A stretch of DNA of 64,000 nt from Procambarus clarkii (GCF_040958095.1 NC_091173.1:17181241-17245240), one strand, 5' to 3'. Positions 11,666-23,575 are shown, counted from the first letter of the stretch. Numbers and translations: made by a program. Notes: a model not told the origin generated them from the sequence alone.

Positions 11666-12600
11666 CTTGTTGGGTCACGGCTGGAAATCCGAGGAAAACC
11701 TCTTCAGAAATTAAAACGTACTTGGTACTTGGCATGGTACTTGTATATAATATAATGAACGCACACCTCGTGGCTCGGCAACATGGCCGGCCTCCAGGAG
11801 ACGGCCCCTCACCACTCCAAACCTGCAACAATTCATTCGCAACGTTTGTCGGACAACTGTCTACGAGGCACAGCCAACGGCACACCTTTAATGTTGATAT
11901 CGAACTACGATTCTCCGAGCCAGCGTTGGAACACATCAAACGGCGATTATCAATTGAAATCAATATGGCCGCCATCGGGTTTACATGGGACTATTGACGC
12001 AGTAGGAAGGGGATAGGCGAGGGGTAAGGGAGCAGGGGGACAATACATGCCCGCGAGCCCACCTACTCGAGTGAGGGGTCACTAATGCTGAAAAAGCAAA
12101 CGCAATTATCTGGATAGGAGCTGGGTGTTGCAAAGGAGCATAATAGCGATTGCCTCGGATTCCTAAAAACAGAGCTTATTAGCATTTGCCTGATCCCGAA
12201 TTAGATTTATCTTATAAAGCCATGGATTTCATCATTCCTCAATTGCATCATTCTACGCAATTCTGACAAGAAATAAGTAACAATGAACACGTCAAATGAA
12301 AGGGCTAAGCCAGTATGCAACGTAACACACGCCTTGACGCTATGTCACATATTTCAAGATAATTTTATATACATACATGTTACTAGGAGACGAGTGACTA
12401 AATGGAAAACGCAATTTTGAGAGGTGCAGGTTACCGTTCAGTGCCCTTGAGTTTATCTTGAGTTTAACTAGCGACGTCTCCCACTTCCTGTTGAGGTGAT
12501 AACACCCAGAGTTATCATTGATAATGATATCATCATTATCAGCAAGGTGAAAATAATTATTACTAAGAGTTAAGAGATCTCAGCGTCAAAACTCACCCAT
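11666..12600. other. No gene recognised
   Basis: The open frames at 11593-11997 (plus) and 11646-11975 (minus) overlap on opposite strands and begin inside the R1 repeat. Neither has recognisable motifs. A TGATAATGATATCATCATTATCA palindrome-like cluster lies near 12518-12541. Confidence 0.4.
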
Positions 12601-12639
12601 GGGTCAGGTTCTCTCAACTAATACGACGTTATGATTCGT

Positions 12640-12790
12640 TAGGGTAACCAACGTTATAAATGCAACGTGCTATGAAAAGTAGCGGATCACAAAAATCCAC
12701 GTTTTCTATGCGTCAGTTAGTTAGGCTAGGTGGGTGGCTTGGGTTCGTGCATTACTGGCTATTATGACGTTAGATTCTTGTTCATTATGA
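12640..12790 (+). repeat. TTAGGTGGGT-type dispersed repeat, copy 2
   Basis: Contains GAAAAGTAGCGGATCACAAA, ATCCACGTTTTCTATGCGTC and GGCTAGGTGGGTGGCTTGGG, in the same order as the copy at 47870-47965. Confidence 0.68.
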
Positions 12791-12879
12791 TAAATTGCTG
12801 TTGGATTATTGTCTCGCCGGTAATACGCAGAATGCTACTCCGATAGCAGCATAGTCTTCCTGGCTTCTCTTGCTCAGTA

Positions 12880-12957
12880 ATTGTTGTTGTTAAAGATTCG
12901 CTATCTGGAACAAGAAGTTCCAAGTAGCACGGGCTATGGTGAGCCCGAGCTCAATAA
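12880..12957 (+). repeat. Short dispersed repeat R1, copy 2
   Basis: Reads GTTGTTGTTAAAGATTCGCT, then GGAACAAGAAGTTCCAAGTA, then GCACGGGCTATGGTGAGCCC. It matches copy 1 with a few substitutions and is the closer to a consensus of the two. Confidence 0.7.
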
Positions 12958-12959
12958 TT

Positions 12960-14320
12960 ACAGACGCTCAACTGGGAGGAGAGAAGAGTCCTTGGCGTCC
13001 TAATCCGACCAGGTCGCTTGTAAGTTCCTACTTACCTGGTTAGTTTGACCAATGTCCGCTAAGCTTATCAAGCCTCACTTCCAGTACCTACCCGCTCGTC
13101 GTCAGCGCTTAATTATAAAAATAAAATCAAAATAAAATTCCTAAACATATCCCATTAATTTTATGAGCCTGACCCACATTTGGAGGAAATTTAATTAATT
13201 TAAATGCAAAACTATGATTTTTCTTTTTTTGGATGCGGGTGGGTGCCGTTAAATTAAAACTCCTTCAGTACCCTTGCTAAATATATTCAACATTATTTTT
13301 TTCCTTCTCCTACGTATATAAATGAGCTTCATGTTAGGGTTAGCAACACAACTTATAATATATGCCTGCGCTGAAGACAACCTTAGGCCCCAAAGTCTAA
13401 CAATACTACTACAGTATTATTAGTAACTTATATGTAAGTAAATTCATAATACATTTTAACATTTTAATGTTAAAATGCAGATTTTAACTTCAAGAAGGTC
13501 TTTTATTTAACAAAACATCGTGTTCAATACGTTTCCCAAGTAAATGTTTAAAAACAGTGAAACTTTAAATAGTCCACATTTAATATATTTCAATACACAG
13601 ACGATGTATCCTCGCAAGTCACCATGGTAACAGCTGTCACTATAGTCGACAAGGATTACATTAATAATTCCGTAAATTATTCCCTATAAATTCCGTAGTT
13701 ACATGAAGATCTAGGCCGTTATTAGAATTATATATTAATAAGAGACAAGAGTTGACTAAAATTCGTTGAATCAAATTTAAATTCATTTATGTAAATTTAA
13801 AACTAAGATTGCAGATATCACATTTATAAATGACAAATTAAAGTCAACATATTTTTGAATGACAGACCCCTGACGCATGCAATCGTCTAATGAAGAACGT
13901 GGATATAATCACTATTCAACACCCTTCTCTACCACGAATATGTACCAAATACGACTATTGCCAGTCAGCCACAAGTCTCTTCTTAATACTGTCGTTGAAA
14001 CACTAGCCACGACCTCCCGTCATGCGGTGACTTCCAACCCGTACTGTACAAACACCTTAATCAACCTAACCTAATTTGTCGACAAGCGCCACAAGATATA
14101 TAAGTTTGCCCTGGAGAACCTGCACCCTAATACCCCGGTTTCTCTCATCATTTGTTATTATAAAAGTTAAAGCATATAATGTTAGTACGTTGGCTAGTCT
14201 TTGACTGGTCAGGCATGTATTGAAGCTTAGATTGTGATATGCTTCAGGAGAGTTGGTTATTATATTAATTTCGAGATTATAAAAATTACACTTTTAAAAT
14301 CGAAGCGTTAATGGTTAAAC
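12960..14320. other. AT-rich, no gene recognised
   Basis: Long AT-rich stretch with scattered short palindromes (for example ACATTTTAACATTTTAATGT near 13452). No open frame longer than 65 codons and no transposon motif was recognised. Confidence 0.5.
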
Positions 14321-14322
14321 TC

Positions 14323-14650
14323 TTTCTGGTGTACGCGCACCTAGTGCACTTTCTGGTGTACGTGCACCTAGTGCACTTTCTGGTGTACGTGCACCTGGTG
14401 CACTTTCTGGTGTACGCGCACCTAGTGCACTTTCTGGTGTACGCGCACCTAGTGCACTTTCTGGTGTACGCGCACCTAGGGCACTTTCTGGTGTACGCGC
14501 ACCTAGTGCACTTTCTGGTGTACGCGCACCTAGGGCACTTTCTGGTGTACGTGCACCTAGTGCACTTTCTGGTGTACGCGCACCTAGTGCACTTTCTGAT
14601 GTACGTGCACCTAGTGCACTTTCTGGTGCACGTGCACCGAGTACACTTCC
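14323..14650. repeat. 27-bp minisatellite, 12 copies
   Basis: The unit is CTGGTGTACGCGCACCTAGTGCACTTT, with a GCGC/GTGC variant and an occasional GGGCAC for GTGCAC. Each unit contains overlapping self-complementary words (GTGCAC, GTACGCGCAC). The period is a multiple of 3, so open frames exist on both strands (TRKCTRCAY-type and ESALGARTP-type peptides). The last copies pass into foldback element F2 through CTTCCTGTACATC. Confidence 0.97.
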
Positions 14651-14850
14651 TGTACATCTTTCTACAATCATGGCGGGTTTGTCTACGCCTATTAAAGTTT
14701 AAACAAAAGTAACGTTGGATTGTGGATTTTCGAAGCTCGTAGACTGCTTGATAAATGTAAACAAACCGGCAGTTGATAAGGATAGATGTACAGGTTTCGT
14801 AAGCGGTTCCGTAAATGCATAAAGATTCCTGGTCCAGAACGTCAACAAAA
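14650..14850. mobile_element. Foldback element F2, second copy, left arm eroded
   Basis: Left arm CCTGTACATCTTTCTACAAT and GGCGGGTTTGTCTACGC; right arm TGATAAATGTAAACAAACCG, GATGTACAGGTTTCGTAAGC and ATTCCTGGTCCAGAA. It matches the element at 10676-10905. The outer part of the left arm is missing and is replaced by the 27-bp minisatellite. Confidence 0.72.
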
Positions 14851-17030
14851 AGAAACCAATCAACTGATGGGATGGTATCCTATGAGACCATACAAATATG
14901 ACAGCATCAGCTGGGACATTTTCAATTCATTTAAGAGTTTAGGGGTCGTTTGATGTGACATTCTTTTATCTCGATTTTTCCTTTGAGAGCGTGAGGTGTT
15001 CGTTCCTCTGAGTGAGAGAATGAGAGACAGATCAAAGGCGCGTGTCTCACACCAAATTAGTGAACCGACAGGCTTGTTCGCTGAGACAACGTATATTTGA
15101 ATTGTGACTTTGACACCGGAACCTTCGCCTTGCATACTAAAGAATGTTAGCACAACGAAACGTAGGGTACAACTATGCCAATCACACTTCCTTAAACAGT
15201 ATTTAGTGTAATTACACGGATACAAGTCACATCATTCACAAGATGCTTCTCCAGTGGATTTTAAACCTTGCCTAATCGTGGGCACAATAGTTAAGCGTAA
15301 AGGTTATTTCAACGTTGAATCAACGATGACAATCTGCTTCAACGTTACTCTTTTAAACTGTGCCTACTGGGCTAACCCAACCCAACTCACACAACCTAAT
15401 TGTCAACGTATACGGTTTTGACAATCGGAAAACTAGCTTTGTTGAACCGTCTTGTGTACGCTTTGACCAATTGGATACATTAGCTAACGATACTTTACCA
15501 TGAATAATGTTTTCTGTACCAAAATACAGTACGCTATCAATGTTCACCAACCGTCAACACAATAGATAACATGATAACACGGTCATATCTCGGAGCACCT
15601 TCACGACGGCAGCGCGCAGCAGGCCAGCAGAGTGGTCGGTCCCCTTGGAAAACTAAATAATAGAGCCTGGGTGAAAGCGGAGTTGTGTAACCAATTCCCT
15701 GGTGTGTGAGCGACAACCGAGTGCTGCAGCCCGCCCTGGATGAGGAATTCATGGCAAGCAGAGCCCAGGTACACAGCGCCTAGGACCACCTGACGCCTCA
15801 ACCCACAGGGCAACAACGCATACACTGCCATGCTTGAAGGGAACTTAAATGAACCAGGAGTGAGAAGACTGTAGCAGCTCAACCTGTTATCACAATCTGA
15901 CCAGCGTTAAATCTGAAGTGGTTTTCGCCTAACAACGTTATTGTTTTTATTGTGTGCGTGAGAACCCTGGAAACCTTATTAGTACGAGGTTTGAGTCAAT
16001 TCTGCGGCGACTTTTACATCACTGAACTATCCTAATTTTATATTTCTGGGCGTAAAAATAACACCCAGATGTTTAAGCCCGAGATGTTTTACGCACTAGA
16101 TATTTACGCTATTTTTCGGTAGCCTAACTAAAAAAAATTGTTATGTTAAGTGCGCGGCTCTCCAGCTCTGATCACCCAAGTTTTCAAGGAATCTGGAATA
16201 GTTCATCACCAAAGTTGATGTCGTTTGACATCAGCATTCATTATGCGGAATCTCTGCAGGGGCACAATGAAGCAAGCGAAAAAGATTGAATGAAGAGAAA
16301 TTGCAAAATGCCAGCGTTGTTGTGAAGGTGGGTCAAGAGCAGGCCATGTGTAGGATCAAGGTCAAAATGAGTGCAAGAGGCGATGAAGGGTCCACAACTG
16401 TACAAGGGAAGGTAAGGTTAACTCAATAAGTCTTATTACAAACCGAATTGTTTTCGGGTGTGGCGGGATATTTTCGCGCAGGCCCAATGCCTTTGGTTGG
16501 CTCATTAAGTGTTACACATTTCAGTCATACTTAGGCTGTCTGAGTGTTTGTGGGTGGTGTGCTGAGGTGCGTGGCTGAGAATGTGCCAAGTCCGGCCGTA
16601 AGACCAAACACTCACAAAAAAAAGCACTGTGAAACTAACAATGTTGCTGCACCTTTGAACTGCAAAAGAAAATGAGCAAACTAGACTTTATATCACCACA
16701 ATCTTGGTGTTAATTAGTATCAAGGCTTTATTAATAAGAACATTTTTGTGACAAATTTACGATAAACGAAAAAGTAGAGATTATAAGATTAGAGAAGCTA
16801 AGTCAAATCATGACTAAATCGTAAAAAAACAAAAAATAAAAATAATATTCAGCAAGAACCAGAGCCACAAAATAAATTGTAGGTCAATTAACTCAAAATC
16901 GAATAGGCAACCTAATAAAATAACTTTCGTATTTTACGCCCTACTTCACTAGTGTGTAATAATGCCTTGAGTTGTCACAGCAACGTGAAATATGCGACGT
17001 ATTGGTCAAAATTAAAGCATTGTAATATTG
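14851..17030. other. No gene recognised
   Basis: Mixed-composition sequence with short open frames only (the longest, 121 codons on minus at 14860-15225, matches no family I recognise). A GGTTGTGTGAGTTGGGTTGGG-like phrase on the minus strand near 15370-15410 resembles the TTAGGTGGGT repeats weakly. Confidence 0.45.
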
Positions 17031-17105
17031 ACGTTCCCATGGCCTCGATAGGTTAGGTGGGTTGCTTGGGCTTGTACGTTTCTGGTTAGCAAAACAATTG
17101 CAATT
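17030..17105 (+). repeat. TTAGGTGGGT-type dispersed repeat, copy 3 (partial)
   Basis: Reads GATAGGTTAGGTGGGTTGCT, then TGGGCTTGTACGTTTCTGGT, as in the copy at 47920-47965. The CCACGTTTTCTATGC portion is not retained. Confidence 0.6.
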
Positions 17106-17296
17106 TTTTTTACCAAGTCGAGAGAATGGACTGCTTAACTGCTGCCTATATTGCTTAATACAACATTCTAGTCACAATGAGATATGCTTTGATCGTAGCT
17201 AATCAAGAAATGCATTCATCAGTGAACATCAAACGCTGGGAAATAAATCCAGCAGAGAATTAACCTGTGCTAAAAAAAATGCTTACGTGACAATTA

Positions 17297-17545
17297 GTTC
17301 TATAGGTTATCTTGAGACTATTTTGGGGCTCAGCGTCTCCGCGGCCCGGTCTCCTTTTTGTTACACACCCCCAGGACGCAGCCCGTAGCAGCTGTCTAAC
17401 TCCCAGGTACCTATTTACTGCTAGGTAACAGTTCTGGGTGAAAGAAACTTTTTGCCCACTTGTCTCCGCCTCCACCAGGGATCGAACCCGGAACCTCAGG
17501 ACTACAAATCCGAAGCGCTGTCCACTCAGCTGTCAGGCGCCTCAG
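17297..17545 (-). mobile_element. tRNA-headed SINE (type A)
   Basis: Read on the minus strand: head with GAGTGGACAGCGC (A-box-like) and GGGTTCGATCCCTGG (B box), body TAGCAGTAAATAGGTACCTG, tail GAGACGCTGAGCCCCAAAAT and CTCAAGATAACC. The tail matches the CR1-like LINE end at 33330-33400. Confidence 0.85.
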
Positions 17546-18059
17546 GAATACTACCGTTATCCTATCCGGTCGCAATCACATAACCAGAGCATGTCCACTG
17601 GCAGTGTACATAAGGCATTATGTACATTATGTACATGAGGCGCCGTGATTCCGAAAGTCATTCGCGAGATACAAGTAAACACCGATTTGGTAATAGTCGC
17701 AGATAAGCGAAACAAACCGCCAAGCTCCTTTATTGAAACAACCTGCTAACTTTACACAATGACAGATATATAGAATGAAAACAAGTTCAATTCACAATAC
17801 ACTGGACCAACAGGTATACTAATTTCTTATTTGTTTCGAATTAAAGTGTATAGCAACCCGTCCTCGACTCAAGTCCATTACATTCAGCGGTCAACCCCAC
17901 AGACGCATTCATAAATTTTAACATGCTGTTCATTCAAGACGGGAATTTTCTCAAGTACAAATTAATATTATAATATATTAGCATATTGTGTATATATAGG
18001 CATAGGTTAGGTTAGGTCAGGTGTTTAGGTTCTGTTGGCGATTATTTGTATTTGTACCC

Positions 18060-18470
18060 ACCAAACACACACCGAAACTACGACGTTGGTACAACGTTCG
18101 AACAAGTTTTAACACCTCCTAACCAGTTATAACAACCAATATAGCAAGTTGTAACAACGTTCTAATACGTCATAAACGCGTTAAGCCAAGATGTAACAAC
18201 TTTATTACAAGTTGTAACAAGCGGAAAATAGAGACAGTTTCGGTTTGTGTTTCCAGGGTAGTACGTGGGTGAAGCATTTATAGCGTTGCGATTCGAACAA
18301 AATTCGTCAGTGAAGCACTTGTTCCGGATATGTTCGAACGTCAGCAGTTGTGAGTCGTGTGTAAACCGCTTTTCATTCATAAACAGGGGGTTTGGCGGGT
18401 GCATGGAATCACTTTTGGATCTTTGTTTGGAGGACGGGCTGTGTATAGGACTACATAACAAAGCTTGACT
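18060..18470. repeat. Degenerate AAGTTGTAACAAC-rich segment
   Basis: TTGTAACAAC-like words recur at least five times between 18105 and 18225. The adjoining 18250-18470 segment has an open minus frame of 99 codons with no recognised motif. I suspect a dispersed repeat but cannot define its ends. Confidence 0.4.
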
Positions 18471-18702
18471 CGTGTTTGCGGGCTACGAGTTCCAACACCC
18501 ACAGCTCGTTTTAAAGCTTTATCCTATATGTTTTTCCCAGAACATGATCAGCAAATCGTTCTATACCCGTATCCCCCAAACCACTGCTGGGGGCACAAAA
18601 ACAAGTATATAGAAAAGGAACGGTACCAAATCGTTCCATCCTACCCAGGGGTTTGATCCTAGGTCATCACAGGATTGCAAGGCGAGAGTGTGATGGTGTG
18701 TG

Positions 18703-18994
18703 TTTACTAGTTGTGTTTTTACGGGGGTTGAGCTTTGCTCTTTCGGCCCGCCTCTCAACTGTCAATCAACTGTTTACTAACTACTTTTTTTTTCCACACC
18801 ACACACACACACACACCCACCCCAGGAAGCAGCCCGTGACAGCTGACTAACTCCCAGGTACCTATTTACTGCTAGGTAACAGGGGCATTCAGGGTGAAAG
18901 AAACTTTGCCCATTTGTTTCTGCCTCGTGCGGGAATCGAACCCGCGCCACAGAATTACGAATCCTGCGCGCTATCCACCAGGCTACGAGGCCCC

Positions 18995-18995
<1 letters not shown>
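18703..18995 (-). mobile_element. tRNA-Thr-headed SINE (type A'), near-intact
   Basis: On the minus strand this repeats the element at 889-1175 with very few differences. The tRNA head has perfect acceptor, anticodon and T stems, with one C-to-T change inside the anticodon region. The main structural difference is a 13-bp GAGAGGCGGGCCG segment in its tail that the other copy lacks but that the LINE tail at 2030-2065 has in similar form. The low divergence suggests recent transposition. Confidence 0.9.

Positions 18996-19087
<92 letters not shown>
18996..19087. repeat. (GT)n microsatellite abutting the SINE head
   Basis: About 45 GT units directly adjoin the 5' (tRNA) side of the minus-strand SINE, as in the other A' copies. 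Confidence 0.97.
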
Positions 19088-19090
<3 letters not shown>

Positions 19091-19514
19091 GTCTGGTGAT
19101 AACCACTACACTTTAGGATGCTTACGAATTGGAGCCATGATCCCGTAACTCGATTAACATTTTAAAGCACAGATAACAAAATATATAACTGTGGAACTGA
19201 CGAACGATGGTAATTATTTTATTTTATTATGCATAACCAATTAATTTAGATCCAAAAAATTTTATTTATTGGAAAAGCAATCATACTGTCTAATTTGTAA
19301 AGTAATATTTTATGTAAAAAGCAACTAATCGATACCTGCATCATTGCTGATCCCTCCAGTCAAAGACATCCAATGACTACAGGCTGTTTGAACATTCAAC
19401 ACATCGTGTTTACCTAAGGAAAACTCATTTACATTGGGAGGAACATTTCTGCCTGAGAGAAGTGTAGCCACAACACTAAAGCCTACACCCGAACACTCAT
19501 TACCAAGGCAACAT

Positions 19515-19855
19515 CCTCCCGACAGGACAGTAATTTTTGTAACTATATGGACGATCTTACAAATATCGACGTGATGGATATATAGAATTTGATACCATTT
19601 ATTTTATGTTGTCTGGAAGAAATGAAGCTTAAAAAATGAAACTTATTCCTAGGCCTAGTATAGCACAAATATGTACTATATTAAGCCTAGGATGTTAGGT
19701 TAACTTTTATCAGCAACAGTAGAACAAGTATTCCAATTTTTCCCAATTCAATAATACAAGTCTTCTATCTATTGGTCCATCACGTCGATATTTGTACGAT
19801 CAACCTCATCGTTACTATAAGTACTTTGATTTTAGGAGGACGGCGTCATTATCGT
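19515..19855. mobile_element. Inverted-repeat element of the CCTAGGCCTA family, decayed copy
   Basis: Left side ACATCCTCCCGACAG, ATATGGACGATCTTACAAAT and ATCGACGTGATGG. Centre TTCCTAGGCCTAGTATAGCA. Right side GGTCCATCACGTCGATATTT and ATAAGTACTTTGATTTTAGG. The two sides are imperfect reverse complements. The same plan is seen at 25089-25463, 62680-63248 and from 63541. It has no coding capacity. Confidence 0.72.
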
Positions 19856-20077
19856 GGTGACTTGGTCGAGCGGAAAGACCATTACCCATCACTGGGGATG
19901 TCAATACCAGAGTTCAAGAACAAAAGACGAGCGACGTCAAAAGGAACTTCTCAGTTTGACACCTAAAATAATCCAGAACTGAAAAAACTATATATATTTT
20001 TTTGTGCTAAATCGACGTCTAACACATCGTACACATCTTCCCACACTAAAAGAACTTGCCGAGAGATATTAAGCTAA

Positions 20078-20078
20078 A

Positions 20079-20144
<66 letters not shown>

Positions 20145-20150
20145 AAATAT
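20078..20150. repeat. (TA)n microsatellite
   Basis: TA array with a few TT/AA interruptions, followed by a GGAGGGGGGGGGG homopolymer run. The stretch 20165-20800 holds nothing recognisable. Confidence 0.95.
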
Positions 20151-20798
20151 GGAGGGGGGGGGGGTATGGGAATTTAGGCTACTTATTGTACCTCACTGAT
20201 CTATTACGGCGAGGCAGACAATTATGTATAGGTGAATAATATCCAAACAGAAGGAAACTGGAAAGATGTTTACTTACCCTGCGGGCACAATATCCCACAG
20301 TGGCGTGTGATCAACGTTGTATATATATTGTGGTTAAAATATGCTCGAGTAACGCTGAATCAAAAGTCGTCTGTCAAACATGTGCTCTGGGAAGCAGCAG
20401 CAAACATGACCACCTATTGATTCCTAGGAACAATAGTGGGGTGTTTTTCGCAATCCAATGTGTCAAATTATTGTTCACTTGTTTTGGATCACATTTTATT
20501 TATTTGTTTGTAAAGTCTCAATTACCTTCCCATTTGTTTTCCATAGGCGATCATCGGCACTGCTTCTATTATGAATGAGCAACAACAGGAGACATACAAT
20601 ATCACTCATTATACCTCTGTAATGACCTGTTTGCCAGATGTCATGTGTCGCTGTGCAACCGTGACAAAGCTGTTTACAAAACGCATAATTAGCACATGAA
20701 TGATGTTCTCACAACACGACGGCTCTAAAAAAAAAAATTTCATTTTTTTACGAATGATGCTTTATGACAATTTGTACTGCAGTATCCATGAAATACAT

Positions 20799-20806
<8 letters not shown>

Positions 20807-20874
<68 letters not shown>
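20807..20874. repeat. (TA)n microsatellite
   Basis: About 33 TA units, followed by TACACATACATATATA. Confidence 0.97.
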
Positions 20875-20880
<6 letters not shown>

Positions 20881-20974
20881 CATATATATTAGACCTGTCT
20901 ATATAATAATGTAAGCCGCTTATACAGGGACAGTGAAGGGACAGCACTGATTTATTAAAGTGTGAGTGCAAATG

Positions 20975-21055
20975 TGAAACCAAGAGCAAACATGATACCT
21001 AAACCACACACCTGAAACTGAAGAAACGACGACGTTTCGGTCCATCCTGTCGTGC
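20975..21055. mobile_element. Foldback element F3, half copy
   Basis: Reads AAACCACACACCTGAAACTG, AAGAAACGACGACGTTTCGG and TCCATCCTGTCGTGCAATGG. It matches one arm of the elements near 48740, 55520 and 62146. The other arm is absent; a polypurine tract follows directly. Confidence 0.7.
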
Positions 21056-21570
21056 AATGGAAAGAAAATGGAAGAGAAAAGAATATGAGGGATGAAAGCG
21101 AGATGAAGGGTGAGAGGAAAGAAAGAGAAAGATGAGGATAAGAAAACGATGAAAGGTAAGAATACGATGAAAGATAAGAATACGATGAAGGATAAAATAG
21201 GATGAAAGGTAAAAATATGATAAAAGATAAAATACGATGAAAGGTAAGAATTTGTAATTTATCACCAAGCCAGGGGAGACTATGTAACACGGTAAGAATA
21301 AGATGAAAGAAAAATGTAGGAATAACAAGTTACAAATAAGATGAAAGCAAAGAATACGAGAGAAAGGTAAGAATTAGATAAACAAATAATAAAGAAAATC
21401 AGGTAAAATAAAGTTTAGAATTAAGGGGCGGAAAATGAAAGACTAATAATATGAAAAAGGGTATAAATAAGAAAAAGTTAGAAAAATGGAATGGTATAAA
21501 ATAAAGAAAAGAAACCTGCAAGAAGCAAAATGGGGAAGAAAAAATATATTAATGAAAGACGGACAGGAGA
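21055..21570 (+). repeat. Polypurine tract with 17-18 bp sub-repeats
   Basis: Over about 500 bp the plus strand is nearly all A and G. Between 21120 and 21260 AAGGTAAGAATACGATG recurs in tandem. It follows an F3 half element, as the purine-rich stretch at 55610-55800 also does. Confidence 0.85.
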
Positions 21571-21579
21571 GAGAGGCTA

Positions 21580-22340
21580 GGGGTGGAGGGTAAAGCTAAG
21601 CCACTGTGCAAGAGACGAGTATGCCAGGACTAAGGTTCATATTGGGCATGTGTATCAACGCCCAGTCAACAAGACGGCGTCTGTGAAGTATAGAGGCAGG
21701 ATTGATATTTCAGAAGAAACCCAATCTACAGGATGATTAGTCCCTAACATGACAGAATACATATACACCGAGAATACTTGAGTGCACAGTATTCAAGTTT
21801 GTCACACTGGTGCCGATGATTGTCAGTGACATATGATACAGTAACCTTTCTTTCTTTTAACTCTCCTATATATATATAAGCCAACAAAACTTTATTTAAC
21901 GTTTTTAACTTTTAATCAATGCTGATGGTTTATACAGAAAATTATCCAGCCATTACTTAGAAGTTGAGCAATTCAATTCGTACCAAAAAGTTAGGAAACA
22001 TGTTCAGAAATGATGGTCTGCTTGTCATTTGTTTTACTTAACCCATATACTTATCAATAAATTAACACATGAATTGCATTATTAATGTAAATTACAAAAT
22101 CCTACATTATCTCAGTAGGCATCAGGAACGGTTCAATGATTTTGGGAAACACTGCTTACCAAGACATAGAAAACTGTTGGTTTATTTCATATTGTTTATA
22201 TACAGTTAATATGTTCTTTACATCATTAGTGTGGACTAAATGAGAAAATACCTAATCATTTCTTAAAAATAATACTAGAATTAATTTGAGCTTCAGTAGT
22301 CTAGGGCTTGTGGATATGCCGAATACATGGGGTGCTGCAT
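21580..22340. other. No gene recognised
   Basis: AT-rich unique-looking sequence. No LINE, SINE or foldback motif identified. Confidence 0.5.
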
Positions 22341-22354
22341 TAGTACAGTATTTG

Positions 22355-22545
22355 GATGTTATGCTATTTGGATACAGGCTCATGGGGTGTTGTGCTATTT
22401 GGATACAGGCTCATGGGGTGTTGTGCTATTTGGATACAGGCTCATGGGGTGTTGTGCTATTTGGATACAGGCGCATGGGGGGTGTTATGCTATTTAGATA
22501 CAGGGCCAAGGAGTGCTCTGATGTTTGGACACAGACCTACGGAAA
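22355..22545. repeat. 31-bp minisatellite, about 6 copies
   Basis: The unit is TGTTGTGCTATTTGGATACAGGCTCATGGGG. The three central copies are identical and the outer ones diverge (GCGCATGG, GGCCAAGG), a typical young small array. Confidence 0.95.
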
Positions 22546-23171
22546 AATGCGCTCTGCATTCATAGCATGAGAAATGCAGTGTACTGTACTGTACCCATAA
22601 GTGTAGACACTACAGGTACGTCTTAAAAAACATACCTTTAGCTGAATTATACGAACAGTGCAGTGATAATTTTCTTCACCCAGTAGACAAATACAGTAGA
22701 GCAGCATCCCAGTAACCTGTATGTATTTATCGATAAGGTCTGCTGAACAATAACATCCAAAACCCGTTAAAATTAAACCCATTTATTATCAATGTTCCAC
22801 TTAAGTATCACAAGTTGTAAATTTCTGACTTGTTCTTACCAAGTACTCATATTTTCCTGGATGAGTTAGATAAAAATTAGGTTTAAGGTTTGGTAAGGTT
22901 ATATGGGTTGTTTCATGGAACCTACTTACCAGACCAGCATCATATGACAAAGATTACTGGGAAGATGCGACATCACAATCGTAGGTCTCGTCCTATAACT
23001 ACACTTGGGTAATAAATAATTTTGCTCATGTAATATTCAGAAAATGGAGATTTAACTGGCTGTGCTAAGTTAGGTATTGGGTGACTCATAGCGATGTTGC
23101 TATGTTCACCTGATAAAGCAATGATAATTTACATGTTTTAAATTTCCCATTTAATGTTTTAAATGGGAAAA

Positions 23172-23207
23172 ATGTATCATAGACATAAAGAAATGTCTAT
23201 GATACAT
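23172..23207. repeat. Perfect hairpin, 15-bp arms
   Basis: ATGTATCATAGACAT at 23172-23186 and its exact reverse complement at 23193-23207, loop AAAGAA. A second, weaker inverted pair (TTTCCCATTTAA / TTTAAATGGGAAA) lies directly before it. Confidence 0.95.
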
Positions 23208-23479
23208 AAAGAACAGCGATACATCTTTCCTGACAGCTGTTGGGAGTCTTGAATTCCATACACATGTATGTGGCAGTAAAATAACATTGATTTCATTCGC
23301 AGGCATATGCAGCAGTTAAATTTATTGAGTAAAACACACGGCCCAGATTTTCCGAACAAGTCACTCTGCTTGTATGGACAATTCACCCAACTCAACTTCC
23401 CAGTCATGCTTGGCTAGGATAATCTAATCTATACCATCAACATTATTAAAAGTTTGTAAACCTGGAAAGGCGTATCTAA

Positions 23480-23575
23480 GCACGTAGACGATGAGTCACA
23501 ATAACGTGGCTGAAGAAATGAAGACTACCCCGTCGTCGTCTCCTCATCTTCCCGTGTGTGGTTTAGTATTCATAT
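23480..23575. mobile_element. F3-related fragment
   Basis: GAGTCACAATAACGTGGCTG, then CCGTCGTCGTCTCCTCATCT and TTCCCGTGTGTGGTTTAGTA. These are the outer and inner parts of an F3 arm with a changed middle. No second arm is seen. Confidence 0.55.

Noticed and set aside
11593..11997. 134-codon plus frame as a host gene
   Set aside because: It begins within a dispersed repeat, is overlapped by an equally long minus frame, and has no recognised motif.
14286..14712. Long open frames on both strands resembling Cys/Arg-rich or Val/Leu-rich repeat proteins
   Set aside because: They are mirror products of the 27-bp minisatellite and run over its edges into foldback element F2.
22858..22990. Two small exons with a 70-bp intron on the minus strand (donor GTAAGTAGG, acceptor CTAACTCATCCAG)
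   Set aside because: The splice signals look good, but joining the open frame of the first piece to the 17-nt second piece meets a stop codon at once, and the second piece is too short to be credible.
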